A stretch of DNA of 5,480 nt from Myxococcales bacterium (GCA_003161835.1 PMNO01000563.1:1-5480); one strand, 5' to 3'. Positions 1 through 5,480 are shown, counted from the stretch's first letter. Notes: generated by a model not told the origin, from the letters alone. Program-made: numbers and translations.

Positions 1-80
1 TTGACCGTGGCGGGGACGTTCACGAAGCCCCCGGCGCGGCGCCTTTCGGGCGAGGCAGCCCTGGATGACAGCGACGCCAT
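1..80 (-). CDS. Start of an unidentified gene downstream of motB, possibly a PilZ-domain protein (3' end outside window)
   Basis: Only the first 26 residues are visible. They read MASLSSRAASPERRRAGG followed by FVNVPATV, and the frame is still open at the window edge. The ATG at 80 is the only usable start, because an in-frame TAA lies five codons upstream (98-96). No clear Shine-Dalgarno sequence precedes it. The stretch ERRRAGG-FVNVPATV resembles the beginning of PilZ domains (cyclic-di-GMP binding), which often read ERRR-xPR-VPVNLPV-V. The second arginine of the RxxxR ligand motif would be a glycine here, so the match is incomplete. In related operons the gene after motB is usually fliL, but this N-terminus has no lysine-rich head and no membrane segment within reach. 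It is the same strand as, and 65 bases from, motB, so probably the same transcript. The PilZ assignment is a weak inference from a short fragment; that a gene starts here is only moderately supported. Confidence 0.35.
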   Translation of the reverse strand, partial: MASLSSRAASPERRRAGGFVNVPATV

Positions 81-111
81 GATCGGGCCGGCACATTACC
101 AGACCGACGGA

Positions 112-129
112 GGCGTGACCACGCCGTGG
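112..129. repeat. Two overlapping short palindromes in the motB downstream gap
   Basis: In the 65-base gap after motB, GGCGTG-AC-CACGCC (112-125) is a perfect 6-base-arm dyad. It overlaps CCACG-C-CGTGG (119-129), a 5-base-arm dyad. The two can form only as alternatives. No T-tract follows on either strand, so this is not a classical intrinsic terminator. It could be a protein-binding site or chance in GC-rich DNA. The rest of the gap (81-111 and 130-145) shows nothing I can name. Confidence 0.25.
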
Positions 130-145
130 AGGAAACCGCCGCTCG

Positions 146-901
146 CTACTCGGCCGGTTGAAACTCTATGGCCAGCTCGACGCGCCGGTTGGCCTCGCGG
201 CCGGCGGGGGTCTTGTTTTCGCTGAGGGGGCGGGTCGACCCGAAGCCGGCTGCGGTCAGCATCTTGCCATCCATGTTGTGGGCGTGCTGCAGAAAGCTCG
301 CGACCGCCGCCGCGCGCGACGCCGAAAGATCCCAGTTGTCGCGATAGCGCGAATTCAAAGACATCGCCTCGTCGGTATGACCCTCCACGCGAATGGGCAT
401 CCCCATCGCCCCCATCTCGGCCCCGATCACGTCCAGGACGGGGATCATCTCGGGACGAATCGCCGCCTGGTTCGGATCAAAGAAGTGGGATGCGGAGAGA
501 CGGACGGTCAAGCGGTCGTGATCGACGTCGATCTGGACGTGGGTTTCGGGGCGGCTCTGGAGGAATCGCCGCAGGCGCCGCTCGATCTTCCGACGCAGCT
601 GCTCCGCTTTTTCTTCCTTCTTGGTGCGGGGGCGCTGTTCGGTCCCCATGGGCGTCGATTTGCATCTGCCGCCTTCGGTCGGGGGGCCTTCGAAGCGGTT
701 GCGGTATTCGATGCCGCCCGTGCCCTTGAAGTGCATGGCGAACTTGATCGACTCGGACACCTGCACCAGCTTCTTTTGATCGACGCGGCTGGTGGCGTAC
801 AAGACGACGAAGAACGCAAACAAGAGGGTGATGAAGTCCGCGTAGGACACGAGCCACCGTTCGTGGTTCTCATGTTCTTCGTGATGCTGGCGCTTGGCCA
901 T
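146..901 (-). CDS. motB: Flagellar stator protein MotB (MotD-type)
   Basis: MotB anchors the MotA ring to peptidoglycan and carries the ion-binding aspartate of the flagellar torque generator. The 251-residue protein has a short His/Glu-rich cytoplasmic head (1-15). One membrane helix follows, containing SYADFITLLFAFFVVLYA (19-36), with Asp22 as the channel aspartate. A plug-like amphipathic stretch lies at about 40-58, and a charged, basic linker at about 80-115. The periplasmic OmpA-like peptidoglycan-binding domain covers about 125-245, with VEGHTD (172-177), NWDLSASRA (189-197) and NRRVEL (238-243). The NHERWLVSYADF pattern matches the MotD branch (as in the Pseudomonas MotCD stator). The YAD context is more typical of proton-driven than sodium-driven stators, which is an inference. 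The start is fixed by an in-frame TGA three codons upstream (910-908). It lies 39 bases after the motA stop, with no evident Shine-Dalgarno sequence. All key residues are present. Confidence 0.96.
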   Translation of the reverse strand: MAKRQHHEEHENHERWLVSYADFITLLFAFFVVLYATSRVDQKKLVQVSESIKFAMHFKGTGGIEYRNRFEGPPTEGGRCKSTPMGTEQRPRTKKEEKAEQLRRKIERRLRRFLQSRPETHVQIDVDHDRLTVRLSASHFFDPNQAAIRPEMIPVLDVIGAEMGAMGMPIRVEGHTDEAMSLNSRYRDNWDLSASRAAAVASFLQHAHNMDGKMLTAAGFGSTRPLSENKTPAGREANRRVELAIEFQPAE

Positions 902-940
902 GTCGAATCAAGGATCGGAAGCGGCGAAGGCGCGTCCGAC

Positions 941-1708
941 CTACTTCCCCTCTTGCTTCGGCGCGTGGTGGCCGGCGTAGGACGCCAGCTTCTCCTCGAG
1001 AACGCGCGGATTGAGCCCCGCCTGAATCGAAAGGACGCCCTCGGCAATCAGAGTCTTCCGGTCCTTCTCGATCCCCAATTTCCGTTTGAGCTTGTTGGCC
1101 ACCGGCAAGAACAGGAGATTTGCGGACCCGACGCCGTAGACGGTCGCCACGAAAGCGGTCGCGATGCCGCCGCCCAACTTCGACGGATCGGACAGGTTCT
1201 CCATGACGTGAATCAACCCCAGCACCGCCCCCAAGATACCCACCGTCGGCGCAAAGCCGCCGGCCGATTCCCAGACCTTTGCGGCAACCGAGCCGGTGTC
1301 GAATTCGTGATGAATCTCCGCCTCCAGCGAGTCACGCGCTATGGCCGCGTCGACGCCGTCGACCAGGAAGCCCACCGCTCGCTTGAGGAACGGCTCACGA
1401 ATCTCGGTCAATTTTTGCTCCAGAGCCAATACGCCCTCGCGACGCGCAACCGCCGCCAACTCGACGATCTGCTTGATCAGCTCCGGAGTGTCGCTCTTCT
1501 GATTTTTGAAGGCCTTCGCCCCCATCTTCATGCCGCGCATGAAATCCGGCATGGGAAACGCAACCGCGCAGGCACCAATGGTGCCACCGATGACGATGAT
1601 GGCCGCGGTGGCCTGCGCCAATGAGCTGGCGTGCCCCCCTTCGATCGCCTGTCCGCCCAAGATGCAGGCAATGGCGAATACAAGCCCGCCTATCGATGTG
1701 ATGTCCAT
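941..1708 (-). CDS. motA: Flagellar stator protein MotA (MotC/PomA-type)
   Basis: MotA is the four-helix inner-membrane stator subunit. Five MotA surround two MotB, and ion flow drives the ring against the rotor protein FliG. The 255-residue length is that of the compact MotC/PomA class rather than the longer enterobacterial MotA. Visible membrane segments are about 3-22 (with ILGGQAIEGG), 31-51, 150-170 and 182-203. The large cytoplasmic loop contains ARREG (88-92) and Glu97, in the region of the charged residues that contact FliG. The two conserved channel prolines are Pro154 (in GGFAPTVGILGAVLGLI) and Pro202 (in LLFLPVANKLK). It starts 18 bases after the flbD stop. AAGGA lies 13 bases before the ATG and a closer TAGG lies 5 bases before it. 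It is followed by motB, the invariable partner. The sequence looks complete and intact. Confidence 0.97.
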   Translation of the reverse strand: MDITSIGGLVFAIACILGGQAIEGGHASSLAQATAAIIVIGGTIGACAVAFPMPDFMRGMKMGAKAFKNQKSDTPELIKQIVELAAVARREGVLALEQKLTEIREPFLKRAVGFLVDGVDAAIARDSLEAEIHHEFDTGSVAAKVWESAGGFAPTVGILGAVLGLIHVMENLSDPSKLGGGIATAFVATVYGVGSANLLFLPVANKLKRKLGIEKDRKTLIAEGVLSIQAGLNPRVLEEKLASYAGHHAPKQEGK

Positions 1709-1726
1709 GAATGCCTAGAAATCCTT

Positions 1727-1990
1727 TCAGGTCCCCGGATCGCGTAGCGGCCCACTGCCCGCGGCCAGCCCGGCCGCGATGTCGTGCGCGTCGGCGCGCA
1801 CCCCGGGCCCCTGCAGAACGCGGTGTCGAAACGCGGCGGCGCGCTCCACCACTTCGTTGATCGGCTCCTTGACCATGATGCGGTCGCCGGTCGTCAGCGT
1901 GACAACTGTGTCCGGTGTTTTCTCCACGGTCACGATGAGATCGCTGTTCACGACCACTTCAGTTCCGTCAAAACGCGTCAAATAGATCAT
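1727..1990 (-). CDS. flbD: FlbD/SwrD-family small flagellar protein
   Basis: This is a small cytoplasmic protein found in flagellar operons of many phyla. Its Bacillus subtilis homologue SwrD (YlzI) raises flagellar motor power and is needed for swarming; the biochemical mechanism is not known. It is unrelated to the Caulobacter sigma-54 activator also named FlbD. The family core is clear: MIYLTRFDGTEVVVNSDLI (1-19), then the near-invariant EKTPDTVVTLTTGDR (23-37), then IMVKEPINEVVERAAAFRHRV (38-58). About 29 further residues, rich in Gly and Ala, extend beyond the usual end, giving 87 residues in total. I chose the ATG at 1990 because the family begins M-I-x-L-T-R. In-frame ATGs at 2002 and 2038 are possible alternatives, and no start has a strong ribosome site. 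The position directly before motAB fits a role in torque generation. Confidence 0.87.
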   Translation of the reverse strand: MIYLTRFDGTEVVVNSDLIVTVEKTPDTVVTLTTGDRIMVKEPINEVVERAAAFRHRVLQGPGVRADAHDIAAGLAAGSGPLRDPGT

Positions 1991-2078
1991 GCGATTGTCC
2001 ATTGCTGTCCGCGGCCGCGCTTGGCCATCCGTGGTCATCGACAGAACGGGGTCATTGCCTGAATCCCCGCTCGTCTTT

Positions 2079-2119
2079 CTCGGGCGCGCCGGCCGAAACA
2101 TTTCAGCCGGCGCGCCGAG
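2079..2119. repeat. Strong GC-rich hairpin in the flgE-flbD gap
   Basis: A perfect 11-base inverted repeat, GGCGCGCCGGC (2083-2093) against GCCGGCGCGCC (2106-2116), is extended outward by CTC/GAG (2079-2081 with 2117-2119), with one bulged base at 2082. It is extended inward, past one mismatch, by GAA/TTC with a 4-base apex. It starts about 40 bases past the flgE stop and ends about 90 bases before the flbD start, so it would form in the RNA between the hook and stator genes. Neither strand shows a T-tract after it, so it is not a textbook intrinsic terminator. A processing or stabilising stem, a partial attenuator or a dispersed palindromic repeat are all possible. The remaining gap sequence (1991-2078 and 2120-2157) shows no recognisable sigma-28 or sigma-54 promoter to my eye. 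Confidence 0.6.
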
Positions 2120-2157
2120 CAAGGTCCGATATCACTCAGTGTCTCTACCGCCCGCGA

Positions 2158-3474
2158 CTATCGCTTGAGGTTCATCAACTCGGCGAGGAGCTGGTCGGCC
2201 GTGCTGACGGTCTTGGCGTTCGCCTGGTAGTTGCGCTGCGCGGTGATCATCTTGATGAACTCGTTCGACAGGTCGACGTTCGAATTCTCCAAGGCGCCCG
2301 CCACCACGCCGGCCCGACCGCCCGACCCCGCCTTGCCCAGGGTCGCATTCCCCGATCCGGTGGTCTCGGCAAACAGGTTGCCTCCTGCGCGCTCCATCTG
2401 ATCAGCGGCGCCTACAAGCGCGATGGTCAACTGACCGATGACCCGGCTTTGCCCATTGGTGAAGGCCCCCAGGACCTTGCCTTCCTTGTCCATGCTGATG
2501 TTGGCCAACTCGCCCGAGCCGTACCCATTTTGGGTCACCGAGATCGGGGCGCTGGCGGCGGAGAACTGGGTGACACCCAGAAGTCCTGTACCGCCGGCCA
2601 CTGCGGTGGGATCGCCCATGTTGATTGTGACGGCCTGGGCCTGGGTGGCATTGAGGGGATTGAACGTGCCCGCGACGTTGGCGACGGACTGCAACGCTCC
2701 ATCCAATCCGAACGTCAGGTCTCCGGTCTGGATCTCGGTCGGCGTTTTGGCGACGCCGCCGGTAAGACCGCCGCCATCGGTCATGGCGTGGTAAGTCCAG
2801 GTTGCCTCGCCGGTCGCGAGATTGCCGGTTTTTCGAAAGTAGATCTCGGTCTGGTGTTCTTTGCCGAGCGAATCGAAAAGGGTCACGCTGGTGGCGAAGT
2901 TCGAGGTTGTGCCGGGATTGAGGGGATCCCATGCCGCCGCCAGAGTGGCGGTGCCGGCATCGAGGTTGGCCTTTGCGGTGACGGTGCTGCTCTTGAGCGC
3001 GGGCGAAGCCGAAGCGCCGAGCTTGAGATCGCCCGACGACGACCCGACGACCCCGGTGGGATCGGCCGGATAGCCCTGGATCCGCAGCCCTTCCTGATTG
3101 ACCAGGTATCCCGATTTGTCCATCGAGAACTGGCCCGCCCGGGTATAAAACTGGCCTTGTCGCCCGTTGTGCGAACCCTTCGCCACGAAGAATCCGGTGC
3201 CGTCGAGGGCCAAGTCGGTGGCGACGCCCGTGTTGTTCAAGGCGCCCTGGGTCAGGATCTTCTGGACGCTCATCAGTTCGGTGCCCAGGCCGACCTGCGA
3301 GACGACGCCGCCTGCGCCCAACATTTGTTGGGCCATGGCGGTGGAAAAATCCGCGCGGCTGGACTTGTAGCCCACCGTGTTGGAGTTGGCGATGTTGTCG
3401 CCGATGACGGATAGGTCCGTGCTGCTTTGTTCGAGACCGGACTGGCCGGTATAGAGGGACGATACGAGACTCAT
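2158..3474 (-). CDS. flgE: Flagellar hook protein FlgE
   Basis: FlgE is exported through the flagellar type III apparatus and polymerises under the FlgD cap into the flexible hook joining rod and filament. The 438-residue protein carries the axial-protein signature at both ends. The N-terminal helix region holds NIANSNTVGYK (27-37). The C-terminal coiled region, LENSNVDLSNEFIKMI then TAQRNYQANAKTVSTADQLL, fills about 395-438. Between them lie the D0/D1 motif DGTGFFVAKG (91-100), GQFYTRAGQFSMD (107-119) and GYLVNQEGLRIQGYPAD (122-138). A variable, Thr/Ala/Gly-rich outer domain follows (about 145-330). The length is near that of typical FlgE (about 400 residues) and too long for the rod proteins FlgF or FlgG (about 250-260). 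There is no cysteine in the protein. The start ATG overlaps the flgD stop and has a good ribosome site. FlgE rather than FlgF/G is also supported by flgD immediately upstream. Confidence 0.97.
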   Translation of the reverse strand: MSLVSSLYTGQSGLEQSSTDLSVIGDNIANSNTVGYKSSRADFSTAMAQQMLGAGGVVSQVGLGTELMSVQKILTQGALNNTGVATDLALDGTGFFVAKGSHNGRQGQFYTRAGQFSMDKSGYLVNQEGLRIQGYPADPTGVVGSSSGDLKLGASASPALKSSTVTAKANLDAGTATLAAAWDPLNPGTTSNFATSVTLFDSLGKEHQTEIYFRKTGNLATGEATWTYHAMTDGGGLTGGVAKTPTEIQTGDLTFGLDGALQSVANVAGTFNPLNATQAQAVTINMGDPTAVAGGTGLLGVTQFSAASAPISVTQNGYGSGELANISMDKEGKVLGAFTNGQSRVIGQLTIALVGAADQMERAGGNLFAETTGSGNATLGKAGSGGRAGVVAGALENSNVDLSNEFIKMITAQRNYQANAKTVSTADQLLAELMNLKR

Positions 3475-4154
3475 GGGGTGTTCCTTTCGTTGATTGAAGT
3501 GACGTCGGACATCTTGATCAGGCTGCCGCCAACTTTCAGTTGGGGAACGCCGCCCTCGAAGGCGACGCCGGTGACAGTGCCTGCGTTGGTGAGACTCATG
3601 GGGACGGCGTTGCCGTCGGCGTCGACCGCCGCGCCCCGCAGCCCATAGTCACCGGCGGGCATGGCCACGCCGTGATCGTCGCGGCCATCCCAGGCGATCG
3701 ATACGTCGCCGATTCCCCGCGGGCCGAGCTGCATGGTGCGAATCGGATTTCCGACCATGTCGGTCACGGTGACCGTGACCTTGTTCGCTGGGTTGGCCAG
3801 GGTTGCGCCGGCGGTGACGCCTGTGGTGCCGTCGAGGTGCACCGTGCCTCCGCGGTAGGTCACGTTCTTGCCGATGAAAGACGAGGCCGACGTTTGATTC
3901 GCGGTGGCCTGTCCCATCAGCAGCGTGTCCAGGCGACTGACCGTGTTCTGCTGCTGTTCGAGCGCCGAGAACTGAGCCAGCTGCGCCACGAACTGCGACG
4001 AGTCCTGGGGCTTGGTGGGATCCTGGTTCGCCAGTTGGGCGACCAGCAGCTTCAGAAATTCATCCTTGCCCAAGGCATTGGATCCTTGTCGCGTCACCGT
4101 GGTGGGCGGCAGCGCGTCTTTCGCGGATGTGAGGTCGAGAACGGGAGTGGCCAT
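3471..4154 (-). CDS. flgD: Flagellar hook assembly scaffold (hook cap) protein FlgD
   Basis: FlgD forms the cap at the tip of the growing hook and guides FlgE subunits into place; it is removed when the hook is complete. The 227-residue length is normal for the family. The N-terminal signature is clear: LGKDEFLKLLVAQLANQDP (28-46), then TKPQDSSQFVAQLAQFSALEQ (47-67), the export and capping region. An Ig-like domain follows (about 125-175), with VTDMVGNPIRTMQLG (130-144) and WDGRDDHGVAMPAGDYGL (155-172). It is flanked by short strands (about 93-108 and 190-218) that in known structures form the Tudor-like fold. The start has AGGAG eight bases upstream. It begins 11 bases after the fliK stop and ends inside flgE, so fliK-flgD-flgE is one tightly packed unit. 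Confidence 0.96.
   Translation of the reverse strand: MATPVLDLTSAKDALPPTTVTRQGSNALGKDEFLKLLVAQLANQDPTKPQDSSQFVAQLAQFSALEQQQNTVSRLDTLLMGQATANQTSASSFIGKNVTYRGGTVHLDGTTGVTAGATLANPANKVTVTVTDMVGNPIRTMQLGPRGIGDVSIAWDGRDDHGVAMPAGDYGLRGAAVDADGNAVPMSLTNAGTVTGVAFEGGVPQLKVGGSLIKMSDVTSINERNTP
3482..3487 (-). promoter_or_regulatory. Ribosome binding site of flgE, inside the 3' end of flgD
   Basis: AAAGGA lies seven bases before the flgE ATG and within the last codons of flgD. Together with the ATGA overlap (3474-3471) it fixes the flgE start. It also suggests that ribosomes finishing flgD re-initiate on flgE, which would keep cap and hook protein synthesis linked. Confidence 0.75.
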
Positions 4155-4162
4155 GTCATTTT

Positions 4163-4167
4163 CTCCT
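4163..4167 (-). promoter_or_regulatory. Ribosome binding site of flgD, overlapping the fliK stop codon
   Basis: AGGAG lies eight bases before the flgD ATG and shares bases with the fliK stop in TAGGAG (4168-4163). This is the strongest Shine-Dalgarno sequence in the window and fixes the flgD start. A ribosome terminating on fliK would sit directly over it, so coupling of the two genes is likely. Confidence 0.8.
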
Positions 4168-5480
4168 AGGCGGTCACGTGAAACCCGCGGCGGCGGCGCG
4201 GTTCGGAAGGGGATGTCGCGCGGGGGGCCTGGCCCGAGACCGGCGCTGGCGCGCGATCGGGCCAGCGGTCTTGGGGCCCGGAGTGGCGCGCGCCGCCACC
4301 GGAGTTCGAGCCAGAGTGCGAGGAGGTCTGCGTGCCCGGCTGTCCCGCGGAGCCCCCACCCGGAACGATCGCGCCTTCCGTGCCGGACGCGGTTTGTTGA
4401 TGGAATGCCGGCGCCGGCTGGTGCGCGGGGGACGCGGACTCGAACGTGCCGAGCGCCATGCCCTCGCTGGCCAGAGCCGCCCGAATTTCGTTCGGCCGGA
4501 TATCCAGGGTTCTGGACGCGGTGCCATCGATGCGCAGGTCCACCACGCCGTCGTGCATCTGCAAGTGCAAGGACAGATCGCCGTCCTTCTCCGTCTCGAT
4601 TCTCAGGTGAGCGTTCTTGCCCAACGCCGACGCGTGCAAGGTGGGATCATGGGCCGCCAGATCCAGCAACGGCCCCGCACCGGCGGCGTTGGCCTGCTGA
4701 GCGAACGCCAGATCCAACCCGGGCGCGCTCGCGGTCGACTGCACGGTCTGCGTCGGGATGGGCAGGGACGCACCGCTCGCCGCCAGCGTCGGGAAAGCGG
4801 AGTGTTCGACCGCGCCCGTGGACGGGCGCACCACGGCCGGGGACGCGGGCGCTGACGCCGGCGGCTCGAGCGGCCGCTCAGCCACGGATCGGGGAGCAGC
4901 TTTGGCGTCCTGCGTGGCGGGCGTGACGATCGCCATCGATGGATCGGCGGACGCCGCGCGGACCGCGGGCGCCACGGGGGCGGTGGACAACGGTGCGGGT
5001 CGCGTGAACGTCCCGGGCGTGATCCCTTCTGCCGCCGCACGCATCGGATGCGCGGCGGTGGGCTTGGAACGTGGCGCGCTCTTACCGACGCGAGCCGCGG
5101 CGGGATGTCGAACGGAGTCGGTGGCCCTGCTCTTATCGGCGCCAGCGATCGTGCCGATGACACTCCGTGATTGAGACGGCAACCCCGCCACGTGGCCCGA
5201 ATCGAAAAGCCGATGCTGCAACTCGAGAACCGCCGCTCGGACACGGCGCTCCTCGAAGCGACGCGGCGGGGAAGCATCAACCACTTGCTCGGGGCTGGGG
5301 TGCCCGGAGCGGGGTTGCGCGGCGGGTGGTGCTACGACCGGAGCGAAACCGTTCAGCCGGGGGTGGGCGGGTACATGCACCGATGGCGAAACGGCCTGGG
5401 GTACGGCCAACACCGTCGGAGTCGGGCGGGCGGCCTGCGTTGGTTGGGGAATCTCGCCGGGCGCGAGGCCATCGGCGGGC
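4166..5480 (-). CDS. fliK: Flagellar hook-length control protein FliK (5' end outside window)
   Basis: FliK is secreted during hook growth, gauges hook length and, through its C-terminal domain acting on FlhB, switches export from hook to filament substrates. 437 codons are visible. The frame is open through the window edge, so an apparent GTG start at 5413 is internal. The upstream part is Ala/Pro/Ser-rich with little similarity expected, as is usual for the family's ruler region. The C-terminal core is recognisable at 4606-4439: HLRIETEKDGDLSLHLQM, then DGVVDLRI, then IRPNEIRAALASEGMALGTFE. This follows the family pattern of two beta strands, a helix and an 'L-x-x-x-G-x-x-L' turn. The usual PEELG-type motif is replaced by ETEKDGD. 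A roughly 90-residue Gly/Ser/Pro/His-rich tail ending in RRRRGFHVTA follows the core. The identification rests on this core plus the position directly upstream of flgD, its usual place. Confidence 0.85.
   Translation of the reverse strand, partial: PADGLAPGEIPQPTQAARPTPTVLAVPQAVSPSVHVPAHPRLNGFAPVVAPPAAQPRSGHPSPEQVVDASPPRRFEERRVRAAVLELQHRLFDSGHVAGLPSQSRSVIGTIAGADKSRATDSVRHPAAARVGKSAPRSKPTAAHPMRAAAEGITPGTFTRPAPLSTAPVAPAVRAASADPSMAIVTPATQDAKAAPRSVAERPLEPPASAPASPAVVRPSTGAVEHSAFPTLAASGASLPIPTQTVQSTASAPGLDLAFAQQANAAGAGPLLDLAAHDPTLHASALGKNAHLRIETEKDGDLSLHLQMHDGVVDLRIDGTASRTLDIRPNEIRAALASEGMALGTFESASPAHQPAPAFHQQTASGTEGAIVPGGGSAGQPGTQTSSHSGSNSGGGARHSGPQDRWPDRAPAPVSGQAPRATSPSEPRRRRGFHVTA

Noticed and set aside
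862..901. His/Glu-rich MotB N-terminus as a novel metal-binding site
   Set aside because: H-E-x-H-x-N-H-E-R-W before the membrane helix is common in MotD-type proteins, so it is a family trait rather than a novelty.
158..1624. A 488-residue open frame on the plus strand opposite motB and motA
   Set aside because: It lies entirely antisense to two well-identified genes, has Arg/His-rich composition and no recognisable motif. Long antisense frames are expected in GC-rich DNA.
2010..2019. CGCGGCCGCG palindrome upstream of flbD
   Set aside because: It is a short, purely G/C ten-base palindrome of the kind expected by chance at this base composition.
2079..2119. Calling the flgE-flbD hairpin an intrinsic terminator
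   Set aside because: Neither strand shows a T-tract after the stem, and the downstream flbD-motA-motB genes have no visible promoter of their own, so full termination here is unlikely.
1991..2122. A longer flbD starting at a TTG at 2122
   Set aside because: It would make the hairpin part of the coding sequence and add 44 residues before the family's M-I-x-L-T-R start; no ribosome site supports it.
2002..3414. A 470-residue open frame on the plus strand opposite flgE
   Set aside because: It is antisense to a clear FlgE with strong terminal signatures; its own translation shows no family motif and it runs across the hairpin.
4012..4926. Long plus-strand frames opposite fliK and flgD
   Set aside because: They are Arg/Pro/Ala-rich mirror frames of GC-rich coding sequence. 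FliK and FlgD on the other strand explain the region.
5411..5413. A GTG start for fliK inside the window
   Set aside because: The frame stays open upstream to the window edge with the same Pro/Ala/Thr-rich composition, and no ribosome site precedes the GTG.

Overview
The window is GC-rich, and every gene I can support lies on the minus strand. It is one stretch of a flagellar operon, read from high to low coordinates: fliK (5' end beyond the window) - flgD - flgE - flbD - motA - motB - start of a further gene (3' end beyond the window). This order is the conserved hook/stator block seen in many deltaproteobacteria-like lineages, spirochetes and Firmicutes. The high GC content, the strongly G/C-ending codons and the MotC/MotD-type stator proteins make a GC-rich, deltaproteobacteria-like (for example Myxococcota-type) bacterium the best guess. 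That placement is inference; no ribosomal or other taxonomic marker is present.

Layout: 5480-4166 encodes the hook-length control protein FliK, with a Pro/Ala-rich variable N-terminal part, a recognisable C-terminal core and a long Gly/Ser/Pro tail. 4154-3471 is the hook-capping scaffold FlgD; its ribosome binding site overlaps the fliK stop codon. 3474-2158 is the hook protein FlgE, whose ATG overlaps the flgD stop (ATGA). 2157-1991 is the only sizeable gap between genes and holds a strong GC-rich hairpin. 1990-1727 is the small FlbD/SwrD-family protein. 1708-941 and 901-146 are the stator pair MotA and MotB. After a 65-base gap, 80-1 encodes the first 26 residues of a protein that does not look like FliL, the usual next gene; it may be the start of a PilZ domain.

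How the genes work together: FlgD caps the growing hook, FlgE polymerises beneath it, and FliK measures hook length and switches the export apparatus to late substrates. MotA and MotB form the ion-driven torque generator, and FlbD is likely to affect motor power, as its Bacillus homologue SwrD does. The tight spacing of fliK-flgD-flgE implies translational coupling, while the hairpin before flbD could separate expression of the hook and stator halves. I see no mobile element, CRISPR array, tRNA or rRNA, and no convincing undescribed system. The observations most worth a second look are the hairpin leader of flbD, the non-FliL gene after motB, and the diverged FliK core.
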